Source of the DNA: Pontibacterium sp049599735
GTDB lineage: Bacteria; Pseudomonadota; Gammaproteobacteria; Pseudomonadales; Balneatricaceae
Length of the DNA: 64,000 nucleotides
Direction of reading: 5' to 3'
Assembly: GCA_049599735.1 (NCBI GenBank)
Contig: JBMYOX010000010.1
Span: 1 to 64,000, forward strand
The position numbers and the translations under genes were made by a program. Below, piece by piece: positions 8,023-16,099 of this stretch; the first letter of the stretch is position 1; every line of letters begins with the position of its first letter. Below the pieces are notes generated by a model, which saw nothing but the letters and a program-made list of their open reading frames with translations, ran no database searches and was not told the origin of the DNA.

Positions 8023-9903
8023 TCACACTTTGTGATAAATCTCAGCGCCGGTCTCTTTAAACTCATCGGATTTTTGCTGCATGCCTGTCTCAACCTCCGC
8101 AGTCATCGCTGCAATTTGTTCTGCATCAAGATCACGCACCTCCTGAGAGATTTTCATCGAGCAGAACTTAGGGCCACACATAGAGCAGAAATGTGCCACT
8201 TTGGCAGATTCTTTTGGCAAGGTTTCGTCATGGTAAGCACGGGCTGTATCCGGATCCAGGCCGATATTAAACTGATCTTCCCAGCGGAACTCAAAACGCG
8301 CCTTGGACATCGCATTATCACGAATTTGCGCACCCGGGTGGCCTTTGGCCAGATCTGCCGCATGGGCCGCCAGCTTATAGGTAATGATGCCGGTTTTAAC
8401 ATCATCCTTGTTGGGCAAGCCCAGGTGTTCTTTAGGCGTTACGTAACACAGCATTGCACAGCCATACCAGCCGATCATCGCCGCACCAATACCGGACGTA
8501 ATATGATCGTAACCTGGCGCAATATCGGTTGTCAGCGGGCCTAGTGTATAGAAGGGTGCCTCGTGACACTCTTCCAGCTGCTTATCCATGTTCTCTTTGA
8601 TCATATGCATAGGCACGTGACCCGGGCCTTCAATCATCACCTGGACATCATGCTTCCAGGCAATTTTTGTCAGCTCACCCAGGGTTTCCAGCTCAGCAAA
8701 CTGGGCTTCATCATTCGCATCATAAACAGAACCCGGACGCAAACCATCACCCAATGAGAAGGCCACATCGTATGCTTTACAAATTTCACAAATTTCTTCG
8801 AAGTGGGTATAAAGGAAGTTCTCCTGGTGGTGTGCCAGACACCACTTAGCCATAATAGAACCACCCCGGGAGACGATACCCGTCATGCGTTTTGCCGTCA
8901 TAGGCACATAGCGCAGTAGCACACCGGCATGAATGGTGAAGTAATCTACCCCCTGCTCAGCCTGCTCAATCAGCGTATCGCGAAACACATCCCAGTTCAG
9001 ATCTTCGGCGACACCTTTCACTTTTTCCAGTGCCTGATAAATTGGTACGGTGCCTATAGGTACCGGGGAGTTACGCAGGATCCATTCACGGGTTTCATGG
9101 ATATTATCACCGGTGGATAAGTCCATAATAGTATCGGCACCCCAGCGCGTACCCCAGGTCATTTTCTCTACTTCGTCCTCAATAGAGGAGGTTACCGCGG
9201 AGTTACCAATATTGCCGTTAATCTTCACCAGGAAGTTACGGCCTATAATCATGGGCTCTAATTCTGGGTGGTTGATATTACAAGGAATAATCGCACGTCC
9301 CTCAGCCACTTCCTGACGTACAAATTCGGGGGTGATTTCATCCGGCAGATAAGCGCCGAAGTTATGACCCGGATGTTGTTCCGCAACGATATTGCCTTCA
9401 GCTTTTACTTTTGCCAGTTTCATGTTTTCACGAATGGCAATATATTCCATTTCCGGTGTCACTATACCCTTACGTGCATAATGCAGCTGGCTGACATTCA
9501 TACCGGGCTTAGCTTTCAGAGGTTTACGCTGCAATTCAAAACGCAGAGAATCCAGGCGTAAATCAGCCTCACGGCCACGACCGTACTCCGAAGTCAGATT
9601 ATCCAGGCGTTCGGTATCATTACGTTCTTCGATCCATGCCTGGCGCACCGGCACCAGGCCTTTACGTACATCAATGGTTGCATCAGGATCTGTATAAAGA
9701 CCCGATGTATCATAAACGTACAAGGGATCGTTCTTTTCTCCGCCCATCGCGGTTGGTGTATCATCCAGTGTAATTTCACGCATCGGCACCCGGATATCCG
9801 GGCGACTTCCTTCGATATAAACTTTGCGCGACTTCGGGAACGGCTGTACGGAATCCCGGTCTACCTGGGCGCTCTGGCTCAGATTTTTAGTGTTCTCTGA
9901 CAT
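8023..9903 (-). CDS. thiC: Phosphomethylpyrimidine synthase ThiC
   Basis: A radical-SAM enzyme of 626 residues that rearranges aminoimidazole ribotide into hydroxymethylpyrimidine phosphate for thiamine. The [4Fe-4S] site near the C-terminus reads CSMCGPKFCSMK (CxxCxxxxC). Other family stretches are NFGAYLPDEITPEF, GNIGNSAVTSSIEDE, EGPGHVPMHMI and LGPLTTDIAPGYDHI. Length is normal for the bacterial enzyme. It lies 44 bp after thiD in one operon, and AGGG precedes the ATG. It has no riboswitch of its own; control comes from the TPP element upstream of thiD. Confidence 0.98.
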   Translation of the reverse strand: MSENTKNLSQSAQVDRDSVQPFPKSRKVYIEGSRPDIRVPMREITLDDTPTAMGGEKNDPLYVYDTSGLYTDPDATIDVRKGLVPVRQAWIEERNDTERLDNLTSEYGRGREADLRLDSLRFELQRKPLKAKPGMNVSQLHYARKGIVTPEMEYIAIRENMKLAKVKAEGNIVAEQHPGHNFGAYLPDEITPEFVRQEVAEGRAIIPCNINHPELEPMIIGRNFLVKINGNIGNSAVTSSIEDEVEKMTWGTRWGADTIMDLSTGDNIHETREWILRNSPVPIGTVPIYQALEKVKGVAEDLNWDVFRDTLIEQAEQGVDYFTIHAGVLLRYVPMTAKRMTGIVSRGGSIMAKWCLAHHQENFLYTHFEEICEICKAYDVAFSLGDGLRPGSVYDANDEAQFAELETLGELTKIAWKHDVQVMIEGPGHVPMHMIKENMDKQLEECHEAPFYTLGPLTTDIAPGYDHITSGIGAAMIGWYGCAMLCYVTPKEHLGLPNKDDVKTGIITYKLAAHAADLAKGHPGAQIRDNAMSKARFEFRWEDQFNIGLDPDTARAYHDETLPKESAKVAHFCSMCGPKFCSMKISQEVRDLDAEQIAAMTAEVETGMQQKSDEFKETGAEIYHKV

Positions 9904-9947
9904 AACTTGCCCTACTTTTAATGTTCATTCTTAATCATACCCGGTCA

Positions 9948-10754
9948 TTATTGTGGCCAAAGTGCGTGAAAGTGGTGTAACGGACCATGCCCGCTGCCTA
10001 CGTCCAGACTATCAGCACCAATAATGGCACCGGAAATATAAGCTTTTGCCTGCTTTACCGCTGCAACAGGTGTTTCTCCCCTCGCCAGTAATGCAGCCAC
10101 GGCAGACGCCAGCGTACAGCCTGTGCCGTGGGTATTTTTTGTATTAATACGTGCGGTATTTAGTGTGAGACACTGAACGCCGTCAAAAAAGACATCCGGA
10201 CTTTGATTCGATGCCAGATGTCCGCCTTTTAAAAGTACACGTTCAGGCCCCAGGGCTTTCAAATCCCGGGCTATTTTTATCATACCGGCCAGATCATCAG
10301 GTTCTTCACAACCCAGCAACACAGCCGCTTCAGGAAGGTTGGGAGTAATCAACGTTGTTAACGGTAACAATTTATCAACCAGCGCATTAACCGCCCCGGC
10401 CTTCAAAAGTGCCCGCCCACTTTTTGATAACATCACCGGATCCACCACCAGCTTAATTCCGGGCTGTTGTTCTAAAAAATCAGCAATCGCCTCAACGACA
10501 TCAGCACCACCGAGCATCCCGGTTTTAACCGTGCTGATTGCCAGATCATCAAAGACAGTTTCGAGCTGTTGCAGAATAAAAGGCACAGGCACAGGATGGA
10601 CTGCACGAACCTCATGAGTATTCTGCGCAGTAAGCGCAGTAATCACAGAAGTACCGTAAACACCCAGCGCTGCAAAGGTTTTCAGATCTGCCTGAATACC
10701 CGCTCCACTTCCGGAGTCGGAGCCAGCAATGGTCAGGGCTATAGGTATCGGCAT
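9948..10754 (-). CDS. thiD: Hydroxymethylpyrimidine/phosphomethylpyrimidine kinase ThiD
   Basis: A ribokinase-fold kinase of 268 residues that phosphorylates HMP and HMP-P before coupling to the thiazole. It shows the family start ALTIAGSDSGSGAGIQADLKTF, the KTGMLG motif, VVDPVMLSKSG and the anion-hole NTHGTGCTLASA. The ATG at 10754 has GGGAGGT 9 nt upstream; an in-frame GTG at 10772 overlaps that site and is rejected. It is the first gene after the TPP riboswitch, followed by thiC, so the operon makes and activates the pyrimidine half of thiamine. Confidence 0.96.
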   Translation of the reverse strand: MPIPIALTIAGSDSGSGAGIQADLKTFAALGVYGTSVITALTAQNTHEVRAVHPVPVPFILQQLETVFDDLAISTVKTGMLGGADVVEAIADFLEQQPGIKLVVDPVMLSKSGRALLKAGAVNALVDKLLPLTTLITPNLPEAAVLLGCEEPDDLAGMIKIARDLKALGPERVLLKGGHLASNQSPDVFFDGVQCLTLNTARINTKNTHGTGCTLASAVAALLARGETPVAAVKQAKAYISGAIIGADSLDVGSGHGPLHHFHALWPQ

Positions 10755-10828
10755 ATTTGGCTTACCTCCCACACAGCAAGGTAACCCGAAATAACAGCTT
10801 GAGGATCAAACAAGTACATAGACAATCT

Positions 10829-10915
10829 CGATTTCCTACGCCGGTGTTAGCCGGTTCAGGTTCAGCGGGTTTGCTCTCAGCCTCTGCAACGCAGCAGGCA
10901 CCCCGACCAAGAAAA
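10829..10915 (-). ncRNA. TPP riboswitch (thi box)
   Basis: Read on the minus strand, the element begins CGGGGTGCC, continues with GGCTGAGAGCAAACCCGC, then TGAACCTGAACCGG and ACACCGGCGTAGGAAA. These are the conserved P1/P2 and P4/P5 parts of the thiamine-pyrophosphate aptamer. It sits about 75 nt before the thiD start codon. No strong terminator hairpin with a U-run is visible between aptamer and gene, so control of translation through the GGGAGG site is the likelier mechanism. Confidence 0.93.
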
Positions 10916-11008
10916 TTAAGCTTCTAGTGTATGACCACTGACCGGTGATTGTCCATGTATGGACGGGCTTTTAAGCCGAACCAGAGGGAAATAAGTTTTT
11001 TACAAAAT

Positions 11009-11052
11009 TAGGAATTTTTCTTATATGCAATTCCTGTGCACTGCACCATAAT
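11009..11052 (+). promoter_or_regulatory. Promoter of sRNA 1: upstream palindrome and -10 box
   Basis: TAGGAATTTTTCTTA (11009-11023) is a near-perfect inverted repeat, and CATAAT (11047-11052) is a likely -10 box. The same pair with identical 31-bp centre-to-box spacing stands before the second sRNA gene. The palindrome takes the place of the GacA/UvrY activation site known before Rsm/Csr RNAs, though its bases differ from the Pseudomonas TGTAAG-N6-CTTACA consensus. Confidence 0.6.
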
Positions 11053-11058
11053 AAATCT

Positions 11059-11217
11059 CGTGGATCTCCTGTTCATGGAATGAATGCACCGGATGGCCGG
11101 AATAGATAGATACGCGGAACGGATGGCAAGATGCCAATGGCTGGATGCCCATGGATTTACCGCAGGGATTATGGATGCCAATTAAGGGCGCTTCGATGGA
11201 TCGAAGCGCCCTTTTTA
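11059..11217 (+). ncRNA. CsrB/RsmY/RsmZ-like small RNA, copy 1
   Basis: A non-coding transcript of about 155 nt deduced from its promoter and terminator. It holds 11 GGA trinucleotides, several in ATGGA, CGGA or TGGATG contexts, far above chance. RNAs of the CsrB/RsmY/RsmZ family carry repeated GGA motifs in hairpin loops and sequester the translational repressor CsrA/RsmA. The last GGA sits in the loop of the terminator. No reading frame with a ribosome site is conserved between this copy and the next. The start near 11059 is inferred from the -10 box. Confidence 0.75.
11184..11216 (+). terminator. Intrinsic terminator of sRNA 1, TGGA loop
   Basis: AAGGGCGCTTCGA pairs perfectly with TCGAAGCGCCCTT around a TGGA tetraloop and runs into TTTTT. 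The loop itself is a potential CsrA binding motif. Confidence 0.92.
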
Positions 11218-11273
11218 TTGCCTGTAACTTTCCGCTCAGACCACTTAAGACTTAAGTTTAACTTTATGGAAAT

Positions 11274-11317
11274 TAGGAATTTTTCCTATATCTACACAGC
11301 ATGCTCTGCCACATAAT
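11274..11317 (+). promoter_or_regulatory. Promoter of sRNA 2: upstream palindrome and -10 box
   Basis: TAGGAATTTTTCCTA (11274-11288) is a perfect 6-bp inverted repeat around TTT; CATAAT (11312-11317) is the likely -10 box. Spacing equals that of sRNA 1, while the bases between differ, which argues for selection on both elements. Confidence 0.62.
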
Positions 11318-11323
11318 AAGTCT

Positions 11324-11474
11324 TGTAGATCTCCTGTTCATGGAACGAATAACAAGGAAGGCCCGGACAAGCGAAAGGAAGGCAGGACGCCACGGCAGGA
11401 TGCCACTTGCACTAAATCGCATGGAAAAGGGAAGCCAATAAGAGGGCACCTCAATGGATTGAGTGCCCTCTTTA
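11324..11474 (+). ncRNA. CsrB/RsmY/RsmZ-like small RNA, copy 2
   Basis: A second non-coding gene of about 150 nt, tandem to the first. It shares the 5' segment GATCTCCTGTTCATGGAA with copy 1, then diverges, but keeps nine GGA motifs, here mostly AGGA or AAGGAAGG. The terminator again presents TGGA in its loop. Shared promoter layout with diverged body is typical of paralogous Rsm RNAs (RsmX/Y/Z, CsrB/C). Expected role: titrating CsrA/RsmA under control of a BarA/UvrY (GacS/GacA) type system, not seen in this window. Confidence 0.75.
11441..11474 (+). terminator. Intrinsic terminator of sRNA 2, TGGA loop
   Basis: AGAGGGCA pairs with TGCCCTCT and CTCAA with TTGAG, with one bulged C, around a TGGA loop, followed by a short T-run. 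The layout copies that of the sRNA 1 terminator although the stem sequence differs. Confidence 0.85.
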
Positions 11475-11549
11475 CTTTTCTGGTCTACACAAAACGGACA
11501 ACTAGTCACCCTTCAGGCAGCACACCTCTAAACATCGGCGACCTTTGAG

Positions 11550-12455
11550 CTACAGATTATTCAAAAACCACTGGGATGACATGTCCACCAGATTATCCGT
11601 CTGCAACCAGGGCACCATATGACTGGCATTTTCCATCACCAGCAACTCAAAAGGATGCTGGCACTCACGAACAACGCGCTCAGAATAGACCAGAGGTAAG
11701 ACCTCATCCCGATCACCATGAATGATGGCCGCTTTAAACGAATACTGATTTTTGACTATTCCACAACGCCGCGAAAACGCACTGGACAGTGTTTTAAGCG
11801 GATAATCAAACACAATCATCGGATCATTATTAATCACCTCACCCGCCGGATGACTGGCTAAGAGTTGCTCAAAATCCACAAACATACGTAAAGGGAGTCG
11901 CATATAAGGGAACATAAATGCATTCGCATATGTCCACTGCCAGCCCATCTGATGAATGAAGTCCGGAGCGATATCCGGTAATAGAAGTGTGCCACAAAGC
12001 ACAGCCTCCAGGCGGTCATCATGCTCCGCTGCCGAAACCCCCAGAAGTGCACCGATCGAGTAACCATAAACCGCAAACTTACCACTGAACCGGGTCTGTA
12101 AGTGATCTACAACCTGGCTGACCACCTCACATACCTGGTCTACCGTATAAAGCCCGCGGGAACCACCGGAATATCCATGACCTGGCAGGTCGATACCCAC
12201 AACATTAAAGCCAGTTTTACTTAACTTGCACAGCAGCTCTCCATAGAGCTCGGTATAAGTCCCGATGCCCGGCAAAAAGAGGATAGTAGGTGCCCCTTCC
12301 GAATGCTCATAGAGCTCACAATGAATGACCTCATTGCCAAGGCGAATCACTTCCCGGTGTTTCAGGTAGGTATGCAGGTTCAGCTTAGCGCGTAAATGGT
12401 CCCGCTCCGGATTCTGCTGACCATCAGGTGTTGCCTGGTTAACGCGTACATTCAT
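11550..12455 (-). CDS. Alpha/beta hydrolase
   Basis: A cytosolic alpha/beta-hydrolase of 301 residues, lysophospholipase/monoacylglycerol-lipase-like in layout. The oxyanion strand FLPGIGTYTELYGELL, the nucleophile elbow YGYSIGALLG (GxSxG), the acid in IHGDRDEVLP and the histidine in ENASHMVPW complete the catalytic triad. No signal peptide is present. It lies 13 bp after mutM in the same direction and may be co-transcribed with it. The natural substrate is not predictable. Confidence 0.85.
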   Translation of the reverse strand: MNVRVNQATPDGQQNPERDHLRAKLNLHTYLKHREVIRLGNEVIHCELYEHSEGAPTILFLPGIGTYTELYGELLCKLSKTGFNVVGIDLPGHGYSGGSRGLYTVDQVCEVVSQVVDHLQTRFSGKFAVYGYSIGALLGVSAAEHDDRLEAVLCGTLLLPDIAPDFIHQMGWQWTYANAFMFPYMRLPLRMFVDFEQLLASHPAGEVINNDPMIVFDYPLKTLSSAFSRRCGIVKNQYSFKAAIIHGDRDEVLPLVYSERVVRECQHPFELLVMENASHMVPWLQTDNLVDMSSQWFLNNL

Positions 12456-12468
12456 TAATTATGGATTC

Positions 12469-13281
12469 CTAACGCTGGCAGCCGGCACAATAAACCGTAG
12501 ACCGCTGACCTAAGCGAATTTCTTTTAGCACTGAGTCACAATTCACACAGACTTCACCTGCACGACCATACACATTCAGTTGCTGCTTAAAATAACCGGG
12601 CTTGCCATCACCACCGACAAAATCTTTCAGTGTTGTGCCCCCCTGCTCAATAGCAGAGGCCAGTACGTTTTTGATTTCTTCAACAAGCCTGTCCAGCCGC
12701 TGCCTGGAGATCTTCCCCGCCGGTCGTTTGGGATGAATAGCTGCAGAAAAGAGTGCTTCATTGGCATAAATATTACCCACACCAACCACTACTTTGCTGT
12801 CCATTATCAGTGACTTAATCGGTATTTTCCGGCCCTCTGCACAAGCCGCCAAATGGTCAACATGAAACAACTCCGTTAACGGCTCCGGCCCCAAATGGGA
12901 CAGCAGTTTATGGGTCTCCCCCTGAGGCTGCCACAATACCGCCCCAAAACGACGGGGGTCGGTGAGTCGCAGCAGCGTGCCACTCTTCAGACACAGATCC
13001 ACATGGTCATGTTTGCCCACGTCTTGGGTCTGGCTTACCACCCTGAGACTACCGGACATACCCAGATGAATCAGCAAGGTGCCACATTCAAAACCAATCA
13101 GCAGGTATTTACCCCGCCGCATCACAGACTGTACTACCCGACCCGGCAGCAATGCAGCCAGCTCCGAAGGCACCGGCCAACGCAGCTTTGGCTGGCGTAC
13201 CTTAAAAGCAGAGACGGTATGACCGATTATGTGAGGTTTAATGCCACGGCGGGTTGTTTCAACTTCAGGCAATTCTGGCAT
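12469..13281 (-). CDS. mutM: Formamidopyrimidine-DNA glycosylase MutM
   Basis: A bifunctional glycosylase/AP lyase of 270 residues that removes 8-oxoguanine and FaPy lesions. After the initiator Met, the catalytic Pro and Glu stand in PELPEVETTRRG; the lysine lies in MRRGKYLL; the helix-two-turn-helix region has GVGNIYANEALF; and the C-terminal zinc finger has VCVNC and YCAGC (CxxC-N16-CxxC). Length is standard. The EamA exporter lies upstream at 55 bp and the hydrolase downstream at 13 bp. Confidence 0.97.
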   Translation of the reverse strand: MPELPEVETTRRGIKPHIIGHTVSAFKVRQPKLRWPVPSELAALLPGRVVQSVMRRGKYLLIGFECGTLLIHLGMSGSLRVVSQTQDVGKHDHVDLCLKSGTLLRLTDPRRFGAVLWQPQGETHKLLSHLGPEPLTELFHVDHLAACAEGRKIPIKSLIMDSKVVVGVGNIYANEALFSAAIHPKRPAGKISRQRLDRLVEEIKNVLASAIEQGGTTLKDFVGGDGKPGYFKQQLNVYGRAGEVCVNCDSVLKEIRLGQRSTVYCAGCQR

Positions 13282-13336
13282 AGCGGATCATTATTTGAAC
13301 AATTGATCGTCATCATACCCTATCTACAGCAGAGCG

Positions 13337-14215
13337 TCAGTTCCGTCTTAATACCAGATAAATACCAAACACCGTCAATACAATAGCGCCGATGCCTGCC
13401 AGACTGAGCTTCTCATCAAATAACAGCCAGGCTTCGATAGCGGTCAAAGGTGGCACCAGGTAAAAATAGCTGGCCACCCGAGCTGCTTCCCCTTCCCGTA
13501 TCATCAGCATCAGCAACAAAATAGCACTCACTGAAAGCCCAAAAACCATCCAGAGTAACGCACCAATTAACTGAGGCTGCCAGCTTACTGTGCCCGTTTC
13601 AAAGAAAAAGCTTAATAACGCCATGGCCAGTGCTGTCGACAGGTACTGAAAAAACGAGCCGGTAAACAGATTCACACCCGCACCAAAACGTTTCTGATAG
13701 AGCGTGCCGACTGAAATGCCCAGTAATGCTAAGGCGGCCGCAGTCATTGAAGCCAGGTTCACATCAAACTGACCACCCTTCTGACCCGATAGCAACACCA
13801 GCACCACACCCACCAGCCCGACCAGCAACCCGATCCATTGACGCGGGCGCAGAGATTCACCCAGCCATTGCCAGCTCATCAATGCCGTCAGCAACGGCTG
13901 AAGCCCCATCAGCAAAGCGGTCACACCGGCGGGCATCTGCCATTTAATCGCCGCAAAGACACCGCCTAAGTAACAGGCATGCACCAGAAAACCACTCAGC
14001 ATCTGATGAAGTGCCTCAGTGCGTGAAGGCCATTTAGCACGCAGTAACAAGGCCAAAACCGCAAAAGTCGCCAGCGTAAGCAAGGTACGAATTAATAAAA
14101 GATTAAACGGCTCGATATAGGGCAACGCATATTTGGCCCCGATAAAACCGGTACTCCAGAGCACCACAAATAAAAACGGCACCCACTGAATCCAGCGCTT
14201 ATGCATATCAGCCAT
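13337..14215 (-). CDS. EamA/DMT-family metabolite exporter
   Basis: A polytopic inner-membrane protein of 292 residues, about ten hydrophobic segments in two EamA repeats (GFIGAKYALPYIEPFNLLLIR opens the first). DMT members export amino acids, nucleobases or other metabolites; the substrate is unknown. An in-frame GTG at 14248 would extend it, but AGGGA stands 7 nt before the ATG at 14215, which gives a normal short cytoplasmic start. It is followed by mutM. Confidence 0.88.
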   Translation of the reverse strand: MADMHKRWIQWVPFLFVVLWSTGFIGAKYALPYIEPFNLLLIRTLLTLATFAVLALLLRAKWPSRTEALHQMLSGFLVHACYLGGVFAAIKWQMPAGVTALLMGLQPLLTALMSWQWLGESLRPRQWIGLLVGLVGVVLVLLSGQKGGQFDVNLASMTAAALALLGISVGTLYQKRFGAGVNLFTGSFFQYLSTALAMALLSFFFETGTVSWQPQLIGALLWMVFGLSVSAILLLMLMIREGEAARVASYFYLVPPLTAIEAWLLFDEKLSLAGIGAIVLTVFGIYLVLRRN

Positions 14216-14331
14216 CAAAATATCCCTGTTATAGAAAGGCGAAGGCACTGTATCGCCATCTGGCCGAGCGGAAAAGACACAGTCACCGGATCAGTTGCAG
14301 TAACAGATTGATACATCCGGGTCGAGCATCG

Positions 14332-15315
14332 TTAAGACTGCCAGCGCACCTGTGCCCAGGCCAGGCGGTCAACCTCATTCAGAAAGCTCCAGGCCACAAT
14401 ACGACTGACTTTTTGACCCTGCGCCATATTAATGGTTTTTATCTTACTGGCTTTTGCCTTTTTTAAGGCCGCATAAATCACCGGCAGATTATCTTTTTTG
14501 GATACCAAAGACGAAAACCATAAACAATGCTCAGCCACTTGTGTGCTTTCCTGAACCATACGCTGGATAAAAGCCGCTTCGCCCCCCGGACAGCAAAGCT
14601 CGGTCTGCTGGCCGCCAAAGTTAAGTACCGGCGGGTCAGACTTCAAAGTTCGGGACTTAGCAGATGCCAGGTTATTAAGTTTACGACGGGTTCCGGCGGC
14701 CGCCTGTTGTTTGGAGGCATGAAACGGCGGATTACAAAGTGTGAAGTCATAATACTCATCCGGTTTGATAATACCGCTAAAAACAGCCTCCGGCTGTGTC
14801 TGTAAACGGCACTGAACAGCGCGTTTTAACACCGGATTGGCTTTCGCGATCACTTGCGCTGAACCGATAGCCACCGGATCAATATCAGAACCCACAAAAC
14901 GCCAGCCATAAGCACAGTGCCCGATAATGGGATAAATTACATTAGCGCCAACACCGACATCCAGCACGGCCACCGACTTACCCACAGGCACCTCACCCTG
15001 ATTTGCCTCTGCCAGCAGATCAGCCATATGGTGAATATAATCAGCACGCCCCGGTATAGGCGGGCAAAGGTAGTTATCGGGGATATCCCAGTGACGCAGG
15101 CCATATACCTGCATCAGAATGGCCTTATTCAGCATTTTAACCGCGACGGGGTTCGCAAAATCAATAGACGCGTTCCCGTAAGCATTCTGCACAACATAAG
15201 CCCCTAGCTCAGGACAGCGTTTAGTCAGCACATCAAAGTCATAACGCCCCCGGTGCGGGTTACGGGCATGTAAGCCTTTTTTCTTAAAGGATAATGTCTT
15301 AGGTTCTGCAGCCAT
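14332..15315 (-). CDS. rlmF: 23S rRNA m6A1618 methyltransferase RlmF
   Basis: A 327-residue SAM-dependent enzyme that methylates A1618 in 23S rRNA. It shows LDVGVGANVIYPIIG (SAM site), GSDIDPVAIGSA and the adenine-N6 motif NPPFH, and opens with the family's HPRN-like LHARNPHRGRYDF. Length fits the E. coli YbiN protein. The basic N-terminus probably contacts RNA. It stands alone between the exporter and rpmG. Confidence 0.94.
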   Translation of the reverse strand: MAAEPKTLSFKKKGLHARNPHRGRYDFDVLTKRCPELGAYVVQNAYGNASIDFANPVAVKMLNKAILMQVYGLRHWDIPDNYLCPPIPGRADYIHHMADLLAEANQGEVPVGKSVAVLDVGVGANVIYPIIGHCAYGWRFVGSDIDPVAIGSAQVIAKANPVLKRAVQCRLQTQPEAVFSGIIKPDEYYDFTLCNPPFHASKQQAAAGTRRKLNNLASAKSRTLKSDPPVLNFGGQQTELCCPGGEAAFIQRMVQESTQVAEHCLWFSSLVSKKDNLPVIYAALKKAKASKIKTINMAQGQKVSRIVAWSFLNEVDRLAWAQVRWQS

Positions 15316-15421
15316 CGGTGATAACCATCAATCTGAATAAGGGAATGAGTGTAGCAGTCTTTTTCGAGTGACTCTGAGCCTGAAAACCACAGAATCCGGA
15401 TTCAGGGTGATTTTCAGGCAC

Positions 15422-15449
15422 AAAAAAACCCGGACAAGCCGGGTTTTTA
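15422..15449 (-). terminator. Intrinsic terminator of rpmB-rpmG
   Basis: AACCCGG / CCGGGTT inverted repeat with a 5-nt loop, T-rich on the minus strand, 16 bp after the rpmG stop. Confidence 0.85.
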
Positions 15450-15464
15450 AAAAGAATTAAGCTC

Positions 15465-15632
15465 TTATTTGATCTTAGATTCTTTGTAGATTACGTGCTT
15501 GCGAACAACCGGATCGTATTTCTTGAATTCGAATTTATCCGGAGTGTTACGCTTGTTCTTCTGGGTAGTGTAAAAGTGACCAGTACCCGCAGAAGAAACC
15601 AGTTTGATCTTATCAGTAGCGCCTTTAGCCAT
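15465..15632 (-). CDS. rpmG: 50S ribosomal protein L33
   Basis: A 55-residue large-subunit protein read on the minus strand. It begins MAKGATDKIKLVSSAGTGH, continues YTTQKNKRNTPDKFEFKKYD and ends VVRKHVIYKESKIK. This is the L33 form without the CxxC zinc pairs, meaning it does not bind zinc. It lies 11 bp after rpmB and is co-transcribed with it; the terminator follows. Confidence 0.97.
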   Translation of the reverse strand: MAKGATDKIKLVSSAGTGHFYTTQKNKRNTPDKFEFKKYDPVVRKHVIYKESKIK

Positions 15633-15643
15633 GATCTAGCTCC

Positions 15644-15880
15644 TTAAACCTTAATGCCGTTAGCACGGACGTCAGCCAGAACAACATCGATACCTTTCTT
15701 ATCGATGATACGCATGCCTTTAGAAGATACACGCAGGCGAACAAATTTGTTTTCGCTTTCTACCCAGAAACGGTGCCAATGCAGGTTTGGCAGAAAACGA
15801 CGACGTGTTTTACGCTGTGAGTGGGAAACGTTGTTCCCGGTTACCGGACGCTTGCCGGTTACCATGCAAACTTTAGCCAT
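15644..15880 (-). CDS. rpmB: 50S ribosomal protein L28
   Basis: A 78-residue basic large-subunit protein: MAKVCMVTGKRPVTGNNVSH, then the RRRFLPNLHWHRFWV segment and a C-terminal RIIDKKGIDVVLADVRANG. Length and sequence are canonical. It is the first gene of the rpmB-rpmG pair; the promoter must lie in the 220 bp to its right. Confidence 0.98.
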   Translation of the reverse strand: MAKVCMVTGKRPVTGNNVSHSQRKTRRRFLPNLHWHRFWVESENKFVRLRVSSKGMRIIDKKGIDVVLADVRANGIKV

Positions 15881-16099
15881 TGCTAAAATCCTTATATAAC
15901 AGTTAGTTAACTTCTAGCCATCAGCTGTATTGAAGCAAAGTCCTGTGCCTGCACTCTCAGGCTGACTTTAACTGCTTCTCAGGCGGAGCGTCCTATACGT
16001 AGACAGAATACCGTACCAGAGTGCGGATAGAAGGCCGCGAATACTACAGCAACTATCAGCCTGACGCTAGTCTGTTTGCATAAATAATAATCAGCCGCT

